Positions 45,164 to 54,222 of a DNA stretch of 64,000 bases are shown here, piece after piece (position 1 is the first letter of the stretch; each line of letters begins with the position of its first letter). Both the position numbers and the translations under genes were made by a program. Location: NCBI RefSeq assembly GCF_013911965.1, contig NZ_JACESE010000002.1, forward strand, positions 1 to 64,000. Direction: 5' to 3'. The notes beneath the pieces were generated by a model that worked only from the letters and a program-made list of their open reading frames with translations, did no database searches and was not told the DNA's origin. This DNA comes from Phenylobacterium sp. Its GTDB lineage: Bacteria; Pseudomonadota; Alphaproteobacteria; Caulobacterales; Caulobacteraceae.

Positions 45164-45229
45164 TTAAGCGCGAGCCTCGAGGGAGGCCCAGGCCACGGTC
45201 ACCGACTGCGACGAATGACAATGAGACAC
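45164..45229 (-). CDS. Candidate 21-residue small protein or leader peptide with a maximal Shine-Dalgarno
   Basis: On the minus strand GAAAGGAGGTGATCC (45245-45231) is a perfect 15-base complement of the 16S rRNA 3' tail. Seven bases after GGAGG comes GTG (45229-45227), opening a frame that begins MSHCHSSQ and ends LEARA at TAA (45166-45164). A bidirectional terminator with a U tract on this strand follows 45 bases later. The frame is open upstream; an ATG at 45304 would give 46 residues but lacks a good Shine-Dalgarno and would place this one inside the gene. Unknown family, function not assignable. It lies 113 bases after the patatin gene stop and could share its message. Confidence 0.55.
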   Translation of the reverse strand: MSHCHSSQSVTVAWASLEARA

Positions 45230-45342
45230 TGGATCACCTCCTTTCAGTTGTTGAACGACAGAGCCAATATGGGTCGGGAATCCGCGGCGTGCAAACGTCG
45301 CCATGGCGCCTGCGGCGTCCTGCCCATCCGCCAGGCGCCGGC

Positions 45343-47112
45343 TCAGCGCAGACGACGGGCCGACTTCTCCGCCTGGGTCGGGCGGCGGCGCAGCTCGGTG
45401 ACGGGTTCGCTCAGACGGTCGAGCGCGGCGATCATCGCCGCATAACCCGCCGCCACGGCGGGGTCGTAGGCTTCCCAGTCGCGGATCTCGACCCCGGTCA
45501 CGTCGGGCGTCACCAGCAGATCGACCGACTCGCGCGCCGCCTGCAGGTCCCGCCCCGTCGGCACCGTGGCCGCGCGCATCAGCAGGGAGACGATCGGCGG
45601 CCCCTGGCGCCACGCCCCGGAGAAGATCCACCGCCAGACCGATTCGGGCCGCGCCACGTCCCGTGCGGTGATGCTCCGCCCGCGGGTGACGTCGACGCCC
45701 ACGACCGGCCCCAGGTGCAGGGCGCTCATCACATCGGCGGGGAAGTTGTTCAGCACCGCTCCGTCGACCAGCACCTCCTCGCCCTGCGTCGCCGGCGGCA
45801 TCACGCCGGGCAGGGCGATGGTGGCGCGCAGGGCGTCCACCAGCCGGCCGCTGCGGTGGACCTGATAGGCGCCGGTGGTGAGGTTCGACGAGACGGCGAA
45901 GAAGGGGAGCCAGAGATCGGAGATGCGCGTGTCGCCGAAGTGCTCGTAGAGGCGTTCGCGGACCTTCTCCCCGCGCGTCATGGCCAGCAGGGGGAAGGCG
46001 ATGTCGTCCAGGGGGCTGGAGGCGACGAAGGCCTCGCGGATGCGCCGGTCGGCCTCCGTGTCGGACCAGCCCATGCCCAGGCCGGCGGCCACGATCGCCC
46101 CCATGGACGACCCGCCCACGAAGTCGATCGGCACGCCCCGCTCCCTCAGGGCGCGAATGGCGCCCACATGGGCGTAGGCGCGCGCGCCGCCGCCCGAGAG
46201 GACCAGGCCGACGGAACGCCCCGTCAGCACGCGCGCCAGCCGGGCGGCGTCCTCCTCGTCGTCGCGGCGCATGTGGAAGAGCCGCGCCGGTTGGGCCGAG
46301 GCGACCCAGGCTTCGGAGTTGCGCGGCGCCACGCTCTGCCGCGGGTGCATCAGGATCAGGTCGACGAGCTGGTGGGCCTGCAACGGCTGGGCCGGGTGCA
46401 GCACGATGTTGTCGGGCGGCGGCGCCGAGACCTTGCCGATGCGGAACAGCCGGTCCACCTGGCGCGCCACCACCGCCCGCCAGCCGTGGTCTTCGCCCTC
46501 GGCGGCGTAGAGGACGAAGTCATGGGCCCGCTCGACCTCTGAATACCATTCGGTCGGCGCCATGGCCGCCTCGGCGCCGACGACCGTGACCGTATAGCCC
46601 TGGCGCATGATGTGGCGGGCGATCCGCTCGACCACCGGCCGCACGGCCACGGGCTCGCCGACCGTGACGAAGCCGTAGACCGAGGGCTCCGCGCCCGAGG
46701 TGCGCAGGGGCGTGCGCCGCGTGCGCTGGATGATCAGCTGGGCGATCTCCAGCATGACGGCCGGGTCGTCCTCGGCGGCGTCGAGGAAGAGGTCGCGGGG
46801 GAGGCCGAAGATCTCCGAGTCGCGCAGGGCGACCACGCGAGCCGTGTGCGGACCGCCCGAAAGCAGCGACATCTCTCCGGCCGGCTCGCCGGGCCGGATG
46901 ACGCCCAGGAACTCCGGCTCGTGGCCCTCTTCCCGGCGAAAGACGCCCAGGCGGCCCGCCCGAAGGAAGAAGAGCTGGTCGGCCGGGTCGCCCGGTTCGA
47001 ACAGGACGCTGCCGCCGGGCAGGGAGAACCATGCGGCGTCGCCCTCCAGCTGTTCGTGGGTGAACAGCTTGGCGAGCGCGGAGTCGATCGGAATGTCAGG
47101 CAGGCTGGCCAC
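45343..47112 (-). CDS. Patatin-like phospholipase with N-terminal cyclic-nucleotide-binding domain
   Basis: 589 residues if the start is GTG 47112 ([10 protein letters not shown]); an ATG at 47202 is open but would overlap the divergent mccB gene and has no conservation. N-terminal cNMP-binding fold (about 10-130: [40 protein letters not shown]), a middle linker domain, then patatin (about 290-470) with oxyanion [12 protein letters not shown], nucleophile [11 protein letters not shown] (GxSxG) and catalytic DGAVLNN. Resembles NTE/RssA-type lipid hydrolases. Runs against its neighbours. Confidence 0.86.
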   Translation of the reverse strand: MASLPDIPIDSALAKLFTHEQLEGDAAWFSLPGGSVLFEPGDPADQLFFLRAGRLGVFRREEGHEPEFLGVIRPGEPAGEMSLLSGGPHTARVVALRDSEIFGLPRDLFLDAAEDDPAVMLEIAQLIIQRTRRTPLRTSGAEPSVYGFVTVGEPVAVRPVVERIARHIMRQGYTVTVVGAEAAMAPTEWYSEVERAHDFVLYAAEGEDHGWRAVVARQVDRLFRIGKVSAPPPDNIVLHPAQPLQAHQLVDLILMHPRQSVAPRNSEAWVASAQPARLFHMRRDDEEDAARLARVLTGRSVGLVLSGGGARAYAHVGAIRALRERGVPIDFVGGSSMGAIVAAGLGMGWSDTEADRRIREAFVASSPLDDIAFPLLAMTRGEKVRERLYEHFGDTRISDLWLPFFAVSSNLTTGAYQVHRSGRLVDALRATIALPGVMPPATQGEEVLVDGAVLNNFPADVMSALHLGPVVGVDVTRGRSITARDVARPESVWRWIFSGAWRQGPPIVSLLMRAATVPTGRDLQAARESVDLLVTPDVTGVEIRDWEAYDPAVAAGYAAMIAALDRLSEPVTELRRRPTQAEKSARRLR

Positions 47113-47159
47113 GGCGACGGAGCCTAGCGCGGGGGCGCAGGGACCGCTATGCCAGGACC

Positions 47160-48767
47160 ATGACGAGGCTTTCTTCCTCCATCGACCGGCGATCCGAGGC
47201 ATTTCAGACCCAGGCGGCGCAAAATCGCGACCTGGTCGAGCAGCTTCGAAGGCGAACGGCGCAAGCCGCGCTCGGCGGCCCGGAGGCCTCGCGTCAGCGG
47301 CATGAGTCGCGGGGCAAGCTTTTGCCGCGCGATCGCGTCATGCGCCTGCTCGATCCCGGTGCGCCCTTCCTGGAGATCGGCGCCCTGGCCGCCTTCGGCC
47401 TCTATGACGACGAGGCGCCGGGCGCGGGCGTGATCGCCGGCGTCGGCCGCGTCTCCGGCCGCGAAGTCATGATCGTGGCCAACGACGCCACGGTGAAGGG
47501 CGGCGCCTACTTTCCGATGACGGTGAAGAAGCACCTGCGGGCCCAGGAGATCGCCCTGCAGAACCGTCTGCCCTGCGTCTATCTGGTGGACTCCGGCGGC
47601 GCCAACCTGCCGCATCAGGCCGAGGTCTTTCCCGACCGCGAGCACTTCGGCCGCATCTTCTTCAACCAGGCCCAGATGAGCGCGGCGGGCATCGCCCAGA
47701 TCGCCTGCGTCATGGGCTCCTGCACGGCCGGCGGGGCCTATGTGCCGGCCATGTCCGACGAGACGGTCATCGTCCGCAACCAGGGCACCATCTTCCTGGG
47801 CGGTCCGCCGCTGGTGAAGGCGGCCACCGGCGAGGTGATCAGCGCCGAGGAACTGGGCGGCGCCGACACCCACGGCCGCCGGTCCGGCGTCGTCGACCAT
47901 GTGGCGGAGAACGACGAGCATGCGCTCTCCATCGTCCGCTCGATCGTCGCCAACCTGAACACGACCAAGGCGGTGGACATCGCGCTCGCCGAGCCCAGGC
48001 CGCCGGCCTTCGACCCCGAGGAGCTCTACGGCCTGATCCCGTCGGACGTGCGGGCGCCCTATGACGTCCGCGAAGTGATCGCCCGCATCGTCGACGGCTC
48101 GGAATTCGACGAGTTTAAGGCCCTCTACGGCGCGACGCTGGTCTGCGGCTTCGCGCGCATCTGGGGCTATCCGGTGGCCATCCTGGCCAATAACGGCGTG
48201 CTCTTCTCCGAGAGCGCGCTCAAGGGCGCCCACTTCATAGAACTGGCCTGCAAGCGGCGGATTCCGCTCGTCTTCCTGCAGAACATCTCAGGCTTCATGG
48301 TGGGCGGAAAGTACGAGGCCGGGGGCATCGCCAAGGACGGCGCCAAGCTGGTGACGGCGGTGGCCTGCGCCGAGGTCCCGAAGTTCACCGTGCTGATCGG
48401 CGGCTCCTTCGGCGCCGGCAACTACGGCATGTGCGGGCGGGCCTATTCCCCCCGATTCCTGTGGACCTGGCCGAACAGCCGGATCAGCGTCATGGGCGGC
48501 GAGCAGGCGGCCAGCGTGCTCGCCACCATTCGCCGCGACGGGCTGGAGGCGCGCGGCGAGGCGTGGTCGGCGCAGGACGAGGCGGCCTTCAAGGCCCCGG
48601 TGCGGGCCCGCTACGAAGAGGAGGGCGACCCCTATTTCGCCACCGCACGCCTGTGGGATGACGGTATCATCGACCCGGCCCAGACGCGCGACGTGCTGGG
48701 ACTATCGATTTCTGCGGCGCTGAACGCGCCCGTACCGGAGACGCGGTTCGGCGTCTTCCGCATGTGA
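47160..48767 (+). CDS. mccB: Methylcrotonoyl-CoA carboxylase beta subunit (carboxyltransferase)
   Basis: 535 residues from ATG 47160. Carboxylates 3-methylcrotonyl-CoA with MccA in leucine breakdown. MCC-type markers: [51 protein letters not shown] in two parts, [57 protein letters not shown] and [18 protein letters not shown]. First gene of a tight three-gene operon; its promoter must lie in the short divergent gap with the patatin gene. Confidence 0.95.
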   Translation: MTRLSSSIDRRSEAFQTQAAQNRDLVEQLRRRTAQAALGGPEASRQRHESRGKLLPRDRVMRLLDPGAPFLEIGALAAFGLYDDEAPGAGVIAGVGRVSGREVMIVANDATVKGGAYFPMTVKKHLRAQEIALQNRLPCVYLVDSGGANLPHQAEVFPDREHFGRIFFNQAQMSAAGIAQIACVMGSCTAGGAYVPAMSDETVIVRNQGTIFLGGPPLVKAATGEVISAEELGGADTHGRRSGVVDHVAENDEHALSIVRSIVANLNTTKAVDIALAEPRPPAFDPEELYGLIPSDVRAPYDVREVIARIVDGSEFDEFKALYGATLVCGFARIWGYPVAILANNGVLFSESALKGAHFIELACKRRIPLVFLQNISGFMVGGKYEAGGIAKDGAKLVTAVACAEVPKFTVLIGGSFGAGNYGMCGRAYSPRFLWTWPNSRISVMGGEQAASVLATIRRDGLEARGEAWSAQDEAAFKAPVRARYEEEGDPYFATARLWDDGIIDPAQTRDVLGLSISAALNAPVPETRFGVFRM

Positions 48768-48780
48768 TGGAGCAAGGCTG

Positions 48781-49620
48781 ATGACCAATCCGATCGTCGA
48801 TCCGCTGGTCGAGGGCGTCGACACCGACGCCGCCTCCAAGCTGGTCCGCCTGGAGGCTTCGGGTGAGGGCGTGGCCGTGGTGACCATCAATCGCCCGGAC
48901 AAGAAGAACGCCTTCGACGCGGCCCTCATCCGGGCCCTCTCGGAGACCTTCGAGACCCTGCAGGGCGCCGAGCACGTGCGCGTGGTCTTCGTCCGCGGGG
49001 CCGGCGGGACCTTCAGCGCCGGGGCGGATCTCGCCTGGATGCGCGACGCCATCGACTACAGCGAGAGCGATAACCGCGACGACGCCATGGCCATGGCCCA
49101 GATGCTGAAGAATCTCTGGGACGTGCCGGCCCTGACCGTCGCCCTCGTGGAAGGCGGGGCCTTCGGCGGCGGGGCGGGTCTCGTGGCGGCCTGCGACATG
49201 GCCATCGCCAAGGCCGATGCGAAGTTCGCCTTCTCGGAGGTGAAGCTCGGCATCGTGGCCGCCACCATCAGCCCCTATGTGGTCGCCGCCGTCGGTCCGC
49301 GGACGGCGCGGGGGCTGTTCGCCACGGGTCGGGTGTTCGACGCCGCCCATGCCGAGAAGATCGGCCTGGTCACCGAGGTCGTCGCCGACGAGGCGGCGCT
49401 GGAGGCGGCCATGGAGCAGCTGATCGACGGCATGCTGGCCTGCGGGCCGGTGGCCGTGGCCGAATCCAAGCGCATCGTCGACCGCGTGACGCACGAGCGG
49501 ATCGACCGCGGCGTGATGGAAGAGACCGCCCGCACCATCGCCCGCGTGCGGGTGAGCGAGGAAGGCCAGGAGGGCGTCCGCGCCTTCCTTGAAAAGCGTG
49601 AGCCGCGTTGGGCCGAATGA
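48781..49620 (+). CDS. Enoyl-CoA hydratase/isomerase family protein, probable methylglutaconyl-CoA hydratase
   Basis: 279 residues. Crotonase fold: ITINRPDKKNAFDAALI, RGAGGTFSAGADLAWMRD (first oxyanion strand), GGAFGGGAGLVAACDMAIA and the acidic residue in FSEVKLGIVAATISPYV. Set between mccB and mccA, with a 13-base gap and an ATGA overlap, so the likely step is hydration of 3-methylglutaconyl-CoA to HMG-CoA (LiuC/AtuE role). The assignment to that substrate comes from context. Confidence 0.88.
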   Translation: MTNPIVDPLVEGVDTDAASKLVRLEASGEGVAVVTINRPDKKNAFDAALIRALSETFETLQGAEHVRVVFVRGAGGTFSAGADLAWMRDAIDYSESDNRDDAMAMAQMLKNLWDVPALTVALVEGGAFGGGAGLVAACDMAIAKADAKFAFSEVKLGIVAATISPYVVAAVGPRTARGLFATGRVFDAAHAEKIGLVTEVVADEAALEAAMEQLIDGMLACGPVAVAESKRIVDRVTHERIDRGVMEETARTIARVRVSEEGQEGVRAFLEKREPRWAE

Positions 49621-51506
49621 TCCGCAGCCTGCTGGTCGCCAACCGGGGCGAGATCGCCCGCCGCATCTTCCGAACCGCGCGGCGGATGGGCGTCTCGACG
49701 ATCGCCATCTATTCCGACGCCGACGCCCAGGCGCCGCATGCGCGCGAGGCCGACCGGGCGGTCCGCGTCGGACCGGCCGCGGCCGCGGAAAGCTACCTGA
49801 ACATGGAGGCTGTGCTGGCCGCCGCGCGCGAGGCCGGCGCCGAGGCGATCCATCCCGGCTATGGCTTCCTGTCGGAGAACGCCGCCTTCGCCGAGGCGGT
49901 GACGGCGGCCGGGCTCGTCTGGGTCGGGCCCCCGCCGGCCGCCATCCGAGCCATGGGCCTGAAGGACGCGGCCAAGGCCCTGATGGCCGAGGCGGGCGTC
50001 CCCGTCACGCCCGGCTATCTGGGCGAGGACCAGAGCGCCGCGCGCCTGGCCGCCGAGGCCGAGCGCATCGGCTTCCCGGTCCTGATCAAGGCCGTGGCCG
50101 GCGGCGGCGGCAAGGGCATGCGCAAGGTCGACCGCGCGGCCGACTTCGCCGAGGCGCTCGGCGCCGCCCAGCGCGAGGCCAAGGCCGCCTTCGGCGACGA
50201 CCGGGTGCTGCTGGAGACCTATGTCACCCGCCCGCGCCATATCGAGGTGCAGGTCTTCGGCGATTCCCACGGCCAGGTGGTCCATCTGTTCGAGCGGGAC
50301 TGTTCGCTTCAGCGCCGCCATCAGAAGGTGATCGAGGAGGCCCCCGCGCCGGGCATGACCGAAGCGGTCCGCCAGGCCGTGTGCGCCGCCGCGGTCCGCG
50401 CCGCCCAGGCTGTGGACTATGTCGGCGCCGGCACGGTGGAGTTCATCGCCGACGCCAGCGAAGGCCTGCGCGCCGACCGCATCTGGTTCATGGAGATGAA
50501 CACCCGTCTTCAGGTGGAGCATCCGGTGACCGAGGCCGTCACGGGCCAGGACCTGGTGGAATGGCAGCTTCGCGTCGCCGCCGGCGAGCCCCTGCCGCTC
50601 ACCCAGGACGAGATCACCCTGTCCGGCTGGGCCATGGAGGCGCGCCTCTATGCCGAGAACCCGGCCACCGGCTTCCTGCCCTCCACCGGCGAGCTGGAGC
50701 ACTTCGTCCTGCCGGGCGGCGTGCGGATCGATTCCGGCGTCGAGGCGGGCGGCGTCGTCAGCCCGCACTACGACCCCATGATCGCCAAGCTGATCGCTCG
50801 CGGCGAGAGCCGCGAGGCCGCCGCCGCGGCGCTCGCCGCGGCCTGCGCCCAGGTGGAGGTCTGGCCCGTGCGGACCAATGCCGGTTTCCTGGCCCGCTGC
50901 CTGGCCGAACCGGACTTTCTGGCCGGCGAGGTGGACACCAGCTTCATCGGCGAGCGTCTGGAGGCGCTGGCGACGCCGCCGGCGCCCAGCCAGACGGCCC
51001 TGGCCGCCGCGGCGCTGGGACGGCTGGCCGGCGAGGAGCCGAGTCCTTCCGACCCGAACTCGCCCTGGCGGGCCCTGACCGGCTTCCGCCTGAACGCCGC
51101 GCCGGCGCAGACCGTGCGGCTTTATCGCGACGGCGAGGCGGTCGAGGCGCCGATCCCGCAGGACGGCCTCGGCGCCGATGTCCTGCTGGCCCAGGACGGA
51201 CAGATCGTCGTCTTCGAGGCCGGCGAGGCCTACGCCTTCGAGGCGGTCGCGCCGCAGGCGTTGGGCGGGGAGGGCGCGTCCGGCGACGGCGCGATCACTT
51301 CGCCCATGCCGGGCAAGGTCGTGGCCGTCAGCGTCGAGGCGGGCCAGAGCGTCAGCCGCGGCCAGACCCTGGTGACGCTGGAGGCCATGAAGATGGAGCA
51401 TGCGCTGGCGGCCCCCTTCGACGGCGTGGTGGAGACGCTGTCGGTGGCGGCCGGCGACCAGGTGTCGGAGGGGCTCGTGATGGTGCGGCTCGCGCCGGCG
51501 GCCTAG
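49617..51506 (+). CDS. mccA: Methylcrotonoyl-CoA carboxylase alpha subunit (biotin carboxylase + BCCP)
   Basis: 629 residues from ATG 49617, overlapping the hydratase stop. Biotin carboxylase (1 to about 445: LLVANRGEIARRIFRTARR, AVAGGGGKGMRKV, FMEMNTRLQVEHPVTEAV), a linker domain, and a biotinyl domain with the biotin Lys in LEAMKMEHALAAPF. Paralogue of PccA in this window but shorter, lacking the PCC-type BT segment. Ends the leucine operon. Confidence 0.94.
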   Translation: MIRSLLVANRGEIARRIFRTARRMGVSTIAIYSDADAQAPHAREADRAVRVGPAAAAESYLNMEAVLAAAREAGAEAIHPGYGFLSENAAFAEAVTAAGLVWVGPPPAAIRAMGLKDAAKALMAEAGVPVTPGYLGEDQSAARLAAEAERIGFPVLIKAVAGGGGKGMRKVDRAADFAEALGAAQREAKAAFGDDRVLLETYVTRPRHIEVQVFGDSHGQVVHLFERDCSLQRRHQKVIEEAPAPGMTEAVRQAVCAAAVRAAQAVDYVGAGTVEFIADASEGLRADRIWFMEMNTRLQVEHPVTEAVTGQDLVEWQLRVAAGEPLPLTQDEITLSGWAMEARLYAENPATGFLPSTGELEHFVLPGGVRIDSGVEAGGVVSPHYDPMIAKLIARGESREAAAAALAAACAQVEVWPVRTNAGFLARCLAEPDFLAGEVDTSFIGERLEALATPPAPSQTALAAAALGRLAGEEPSPSDPNSPWRALTGFRLNAAPAQTVRLYRDGEAVEAPIPQDGLGADVLLAQDGQIVVFEAGEAYAFEAVAPQALGGEGASGDGAITSPMPGKVVAVSVEAGQSVSRGQTLVTLEAMKMEHALAAPFDGVVETLSVAAGDQVSEGLVMVRLAPAA

Positions 51507-51515
51507 ATAGGCGCC

Positions 51516-51926
51516 ATGCCCCTGCACATCATCAAGCTTTGCGTCGGCTGCGACACGGTCGAGGAACTGCTCGACTGGAGAAGCCCCCAGGCGGCGGCCG
51601 GACACCCCTGGATCCTGCGCACGCGCCAGACGCCCAAGCGCGCGCCCGAGGTGCTGGAGGGCGGCTCCCTCTACCGCGTCTATAAGGGCGTGATCCTGTC
51701 GCGACAGCTGATCCTGGACGTGACGACGGTGGGCGAGGGGCAGAACGCCCGCTGCGAGATGCGGCTGGACGAGACCCTGGTCCGTGTGGCGCCGACGCCG
51801 AGGCGCGCCTTCCAGGGCTGGCGCTATCTGGAGGCGAAGGATGCGCCGCCGGATCTCGAGGGCGAGGTCGCCGACTCCGTGCCGCCGGAACTGGCGCGCC
51901 AGCTTCGAGAGGCGGGCGTCTGGTAG
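51516..51926 (+). CDS. DUF1489 family protein
   Basis: 136 residues, typical for this alphaproteobacterial family: LHIIKLCVGCDTVEELLDW, RTRQTPKRAPEVLEGGSLYRV, VYKGVILSRQLILDV and RRAFQGWRYLEAKDAPPDL. The conserved Cys and basic patch are present. Function unknown. Nine bases after mccA; stop seven bases from the convergent panC stop. Confidence 0.9.
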   Translation: MPLHIIKLCVGCDTVEELLDWRSPQAAAGHPWILRTRQTPKRAPEVLEGGSLYRVYKGVILSRQLILDVTTVGEGQNARCEMRLDETLVRVAPTPRRAFQGWRYLEAKDAPPDLEGEVADSVPPELARQLREAGVW

Positions 51927-51933
51927 GCCCGGT

Positions 51934-52791
51934 TCAGGCCGCCATGTTGTCGATCAGGCGGGTCTTGCCCAGGAAGGCCGCCGCCAGGATGCGGGCCGGG
52001 CCGGCGAACGGTCCGGGGCCCGGATGCGACAGGTCCTCGGCGTGGCGCACCTCGAAATAGTCGATCTTTTCGAAGCCGTAGCGCTCCAGGGCCGCGCGGC
52101 CCGTGGCCTCCACCTGCTCCACCGTCGCGCCGCCGCGCAGGCGCTCGCCCGCATCCTTCAGGGCGACGTTCAGCCGGCCGGCGATCTGCCGCTGCTCGGG
52201 CGTCAGATAGGCGTTGCGGGAGGACAGCGCGAGGCCATCCTGCGCCCGCGCCGTCGGCGCGCCGACGATCTCCACGGGCAGGTCGAGGTCGAGGGCCAGG
52301 CGGCGGATGACCTGGAGCTGCTGGTAGTCCTTCTCGCCGAAGACGGCGACGTCGGGCTGAGCCTGGTTGAGGAGCTTGGAGACGACCGTGGCGACGCCCT
52401 CGAAGTGGCCGGGACGCGCCGCGCCGTCCAGGGGTTCGGACACGCCCGAAACGGTCACCCGCGTGGCGAAACCCTGCGGGTACATCTCCGACACCGTCGG
52501 AGCGTAGAGGAGGTCGCAGCCGGCCGAGGCCAGCAGGGCGGCGTCGCCCGCCTCGTCGCGGGGATAGCGGTCGAAGTCCTCATTGGGGCCGAACTGGGTC
52601 GGATTGACGAAGACGCTGGCCAGGACCTTGTCGGCCTTCGCCTTGCCGAGCCGAACCAGCGACAGGTGCCCCTCGTGCAGAGCGCCCATGGTGGGCGCCA
52701 TCGCCACCCGCAGTCCTTCGGCCTTCCAGGCGCGGACCTGGGCGCGCAGGTCGGCCACGGTGCGCACGATCGGCAGGGGCGGGGCGGTCAT
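51934..52791 (-). CDS. panC: Pantothenate synthetase
   Basis: 285 residues from the ATG at 52791-52789. Joins pantoate and beta-alanine with ATP in CoA synthesis. PTMGALHEGHLSLVR (HIGH-like), FVNPTQFGPNEDFDRYPR, FGEKDYQQLQVIRR and the KMSKS-like LSSRNAYLTPEQR. The upstream open frame adds residues without conservation. Divergent from mipZ. Confidence 0.95.
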   Translation of the reverse strand: MTAPPLPIVRTVADLRAQVRAWKAEGLRVAMAPTMGALHEGHLSLVRLGKAKADKVLASVFVNPTQFGPNEDFDRYPRDEAGDAALLASAGCDLLYAPTVSEMYPQGFATRVTVSGVSEPLDGAARPGHFEGVATVVSKLLNQAQPDVAVFGEKDYQQLQVIRRLALDLDLPVEIVGAPTARAQDGLALSSRNAYLTPEQRQIAGRLNVALKDAGERLRGGATVEQVEATGRAALERYGFEKIDYFEVRHAEDLSHPGPGPFAGPARILAAAFLGKTRLIDNMAA

Positions 52792-52922
52792 GACGGCGAA
52801 ATCCCATCCGGAGGAACAGGGCGCGCTTATGGCCGAGCGGGCCGGGTGCGTCCATCCGTCCACAAGCCTCCGGAGCTAGCGCGTTGACGCGGCGGCTTCG
52901 TAAGCGTCTCGTTAACCTAAAG

Positions 52923-52942
52923 GAATCGGCTCCGGCCGAATC
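52923..52942 (+). promoter_or_regulatory. Pair of GANTC (CcrM) methylation sites upstream of mipZ
   Basis: GAATC at 52923-52927 and again at 52938-52942, within 40 bases of the mipZ ATG. CcrM methylates GANTC once per cell cycle in Caulobacter, and GcrA activates promoters with methylated sites; mipZ is among the reported targets there. A GTTAACC also lies at 52911. Regulation here is inferred. Confidence 0.5.
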
Positions 52943-52958
52943 GATGGAGCACGGACAC

Positions 52959-53783
52959 ATGTCCCAACCCCGCGTGATCGTCGTCGGAAACGAAAAGGGC
53001 GGCGCCGGCAAATCGACCATCGCCCTGCATCTGGCGGTGGCCCTCATGTATGGCGGCGCCAAGGTGGCGGTGCTCGATCTTGACCTGCGCCAGCAGTCGA
53101 TGGGCCACTTCTTCGCCAACCGCCGCGCCTGGCTGGCCGCCAACGAGGCCGAGGCGCCGACGCCGCTGGAGTTCCCGCTGGGCGTCGAGCTGGCCACGGC
53201 GACGGACGGCGAGGCGCTGGCCGCCTTCAACGCGGCCTTCGAGGCTGCGCGGGAGGCCGCCGACTTCGTCCTGATCGACACGCCCGGCGGCGACACGGCG
53301 ATCTCGCGCGCCGCCCACGGCCTGGCCGACCTGATCGTGACGCCGATGAACGACAGCTTCGTCGACTTCGACATGCTGGGCGTGGTCGATCCCGTCAGCC
53401 TCGACCTGAAGCGGCCGGGCCTCTACTCGGTGACGGTGTGGGACAGCCGCAAGGCGCGCGCCGCGGCCGACGGCCGGTCCATCGACTGGGTGGTGCTGCG
53501 CAACCGCCTGGCGCCCACCGAGGCGCGCAACCGCCGCCGCCTGGACGAGCGCGTGAAGGCCCTGTCGCGCCGCGTCGGCTTCCGCGTCGGACCGGGCCTG
53601 CGCGACCGCGTCATCTATCGCGAACTCTTCCCCTTCGGTCTGACCATCGCCGACCTGTCGCCGGCGATCCGGCCCGTGGCCATCTCGCTGCAGCACGTGG
53701 CTGCCCGCCAGGAACTGCGCGCCCTGATCGGCGCTCTGGGCCTGTCCGAGGTGACCGGCCAGACCCTGATGGCGGCCGAATAG
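52959..53783 (+). CDS. mipZ: MipZ, division-site selection ATPase
   Basis: 274 residues from ATG 52959 (a Met five codons upstream is possible). ParA/MinD-type ATPase with deviant Walker A GNEKGGAGKST (Lys13 and Lys18), VAVLDLDLRQ, LIDTPGGDTAISR and VTPMNDSFVDFDMLG. In Caulobacter MipZ binds ParB near the origin and blocks FtsZ polymerisation, forming a gradient that places division at midcell. Full length. The strongest lineage marker in the window with spmX. Confidence 0.95.
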   Translation: MSQPRVIVVGNEKGGAGKSTIALHLAVALMYGGAKVAVLDLDLRQQSMGHFFANRRAWLAANEAEAPTPLEFPLGVELATATDGEALAAFNAAFEAAREAADFVLIDTPGGDTAISRAAHGLADLIVTPMNDSFVDFDMLGVVDPVSLDLKRPGLYSVTVWDSRKARAAADGRSIDWVVLRNRLAPTEARNRRRLDERVKALSRRVGFRVGPGLRDRVIYRELFPFGLTIADLSPAIRPVAISLQHVAARQELRALIGALGLSEVTGQTLMAAE

Positions 53784-53787
53784 GCCC

Positions 53788-54216
53788 ATGCTCTATCTGG
53801 CCCTGGGCGCCGCGGCCCTGGCCTTCTTCGTCTGGCTGGGGCGCGGCAGGCGGCTCTTCGGACGCCGGGAGTGGCGCGTGGCCGCTGGCGTCGGAGCGAT
53901 CGCCGCCTTCGCGGCGGCGGCCTTCCTGGCCGTGCGTGGCGGCTGGGCCTTCGCGCCCGTCCTGATCGTCATCGGCCTGTGGCTCGCCATGAGCACGCGC
54001 GGGCAGGGGCGCGGCGGCGCAAGCCCGGCGCCGCCGAGAAGCGGCATGAGCCTGGACGACGCGCGCGCCATACTGGGGGTGGGGGCCGAGGCCGGGCCCG
54101 ACGAGATCCAGGCGGCCTATACGCGCCTGATGCGCCGAACCCACCCCGATGCGGGCGGTTCGGCGGGACTGGCCGCCCAGCTCAACGCCGCGCGCGACCG
54201 CCTGCTCAAGGACTGA
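53788..54216 (+). CDS. Membrane-anchored J-domain protein
   Basis: 142 residues. Two or three N-terminal hydrophobic segments (about 2-18, 30-50, 52-68), then a C-terminal J-like domain MSLDDARAILGVGAEAGPDE with the HPD triad in RRTHPDAGG. The layout resembles mitochondrial Tim14/Pam18: a membrane J protein that would stimulate DnaK at the inner membrane. Four bases after mipZ, so probably co-transcribed. Confidence 0.85.
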   Translation: MLYLALGAAALAFFVWLGRGRRLFGRREWRVAAGVGAIAAFAAAAFLAVRGGWAFAPVLIVIGLWLAMSTRGQGRGGASPAPPRSGMSLDDARAILGVGAEAGPDEIQAAYTRLMRRTHPDAGGSAGLAAQLNAARDRLLKD

Positions 54217-54222
54217 GCGGCC

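Noticed and set aside
45227-45246. 16S rRNA 3' end (GGATCACCTCCTTTC) read on the plus strand, as an rRNA fragment
   Set aside because: Only the anti-Shine-Dalgarno tail matches; bases before it do not resemble the conserved 16S end. On the minus strand it makes sense as a Shine-Dalgarno before a start codon.
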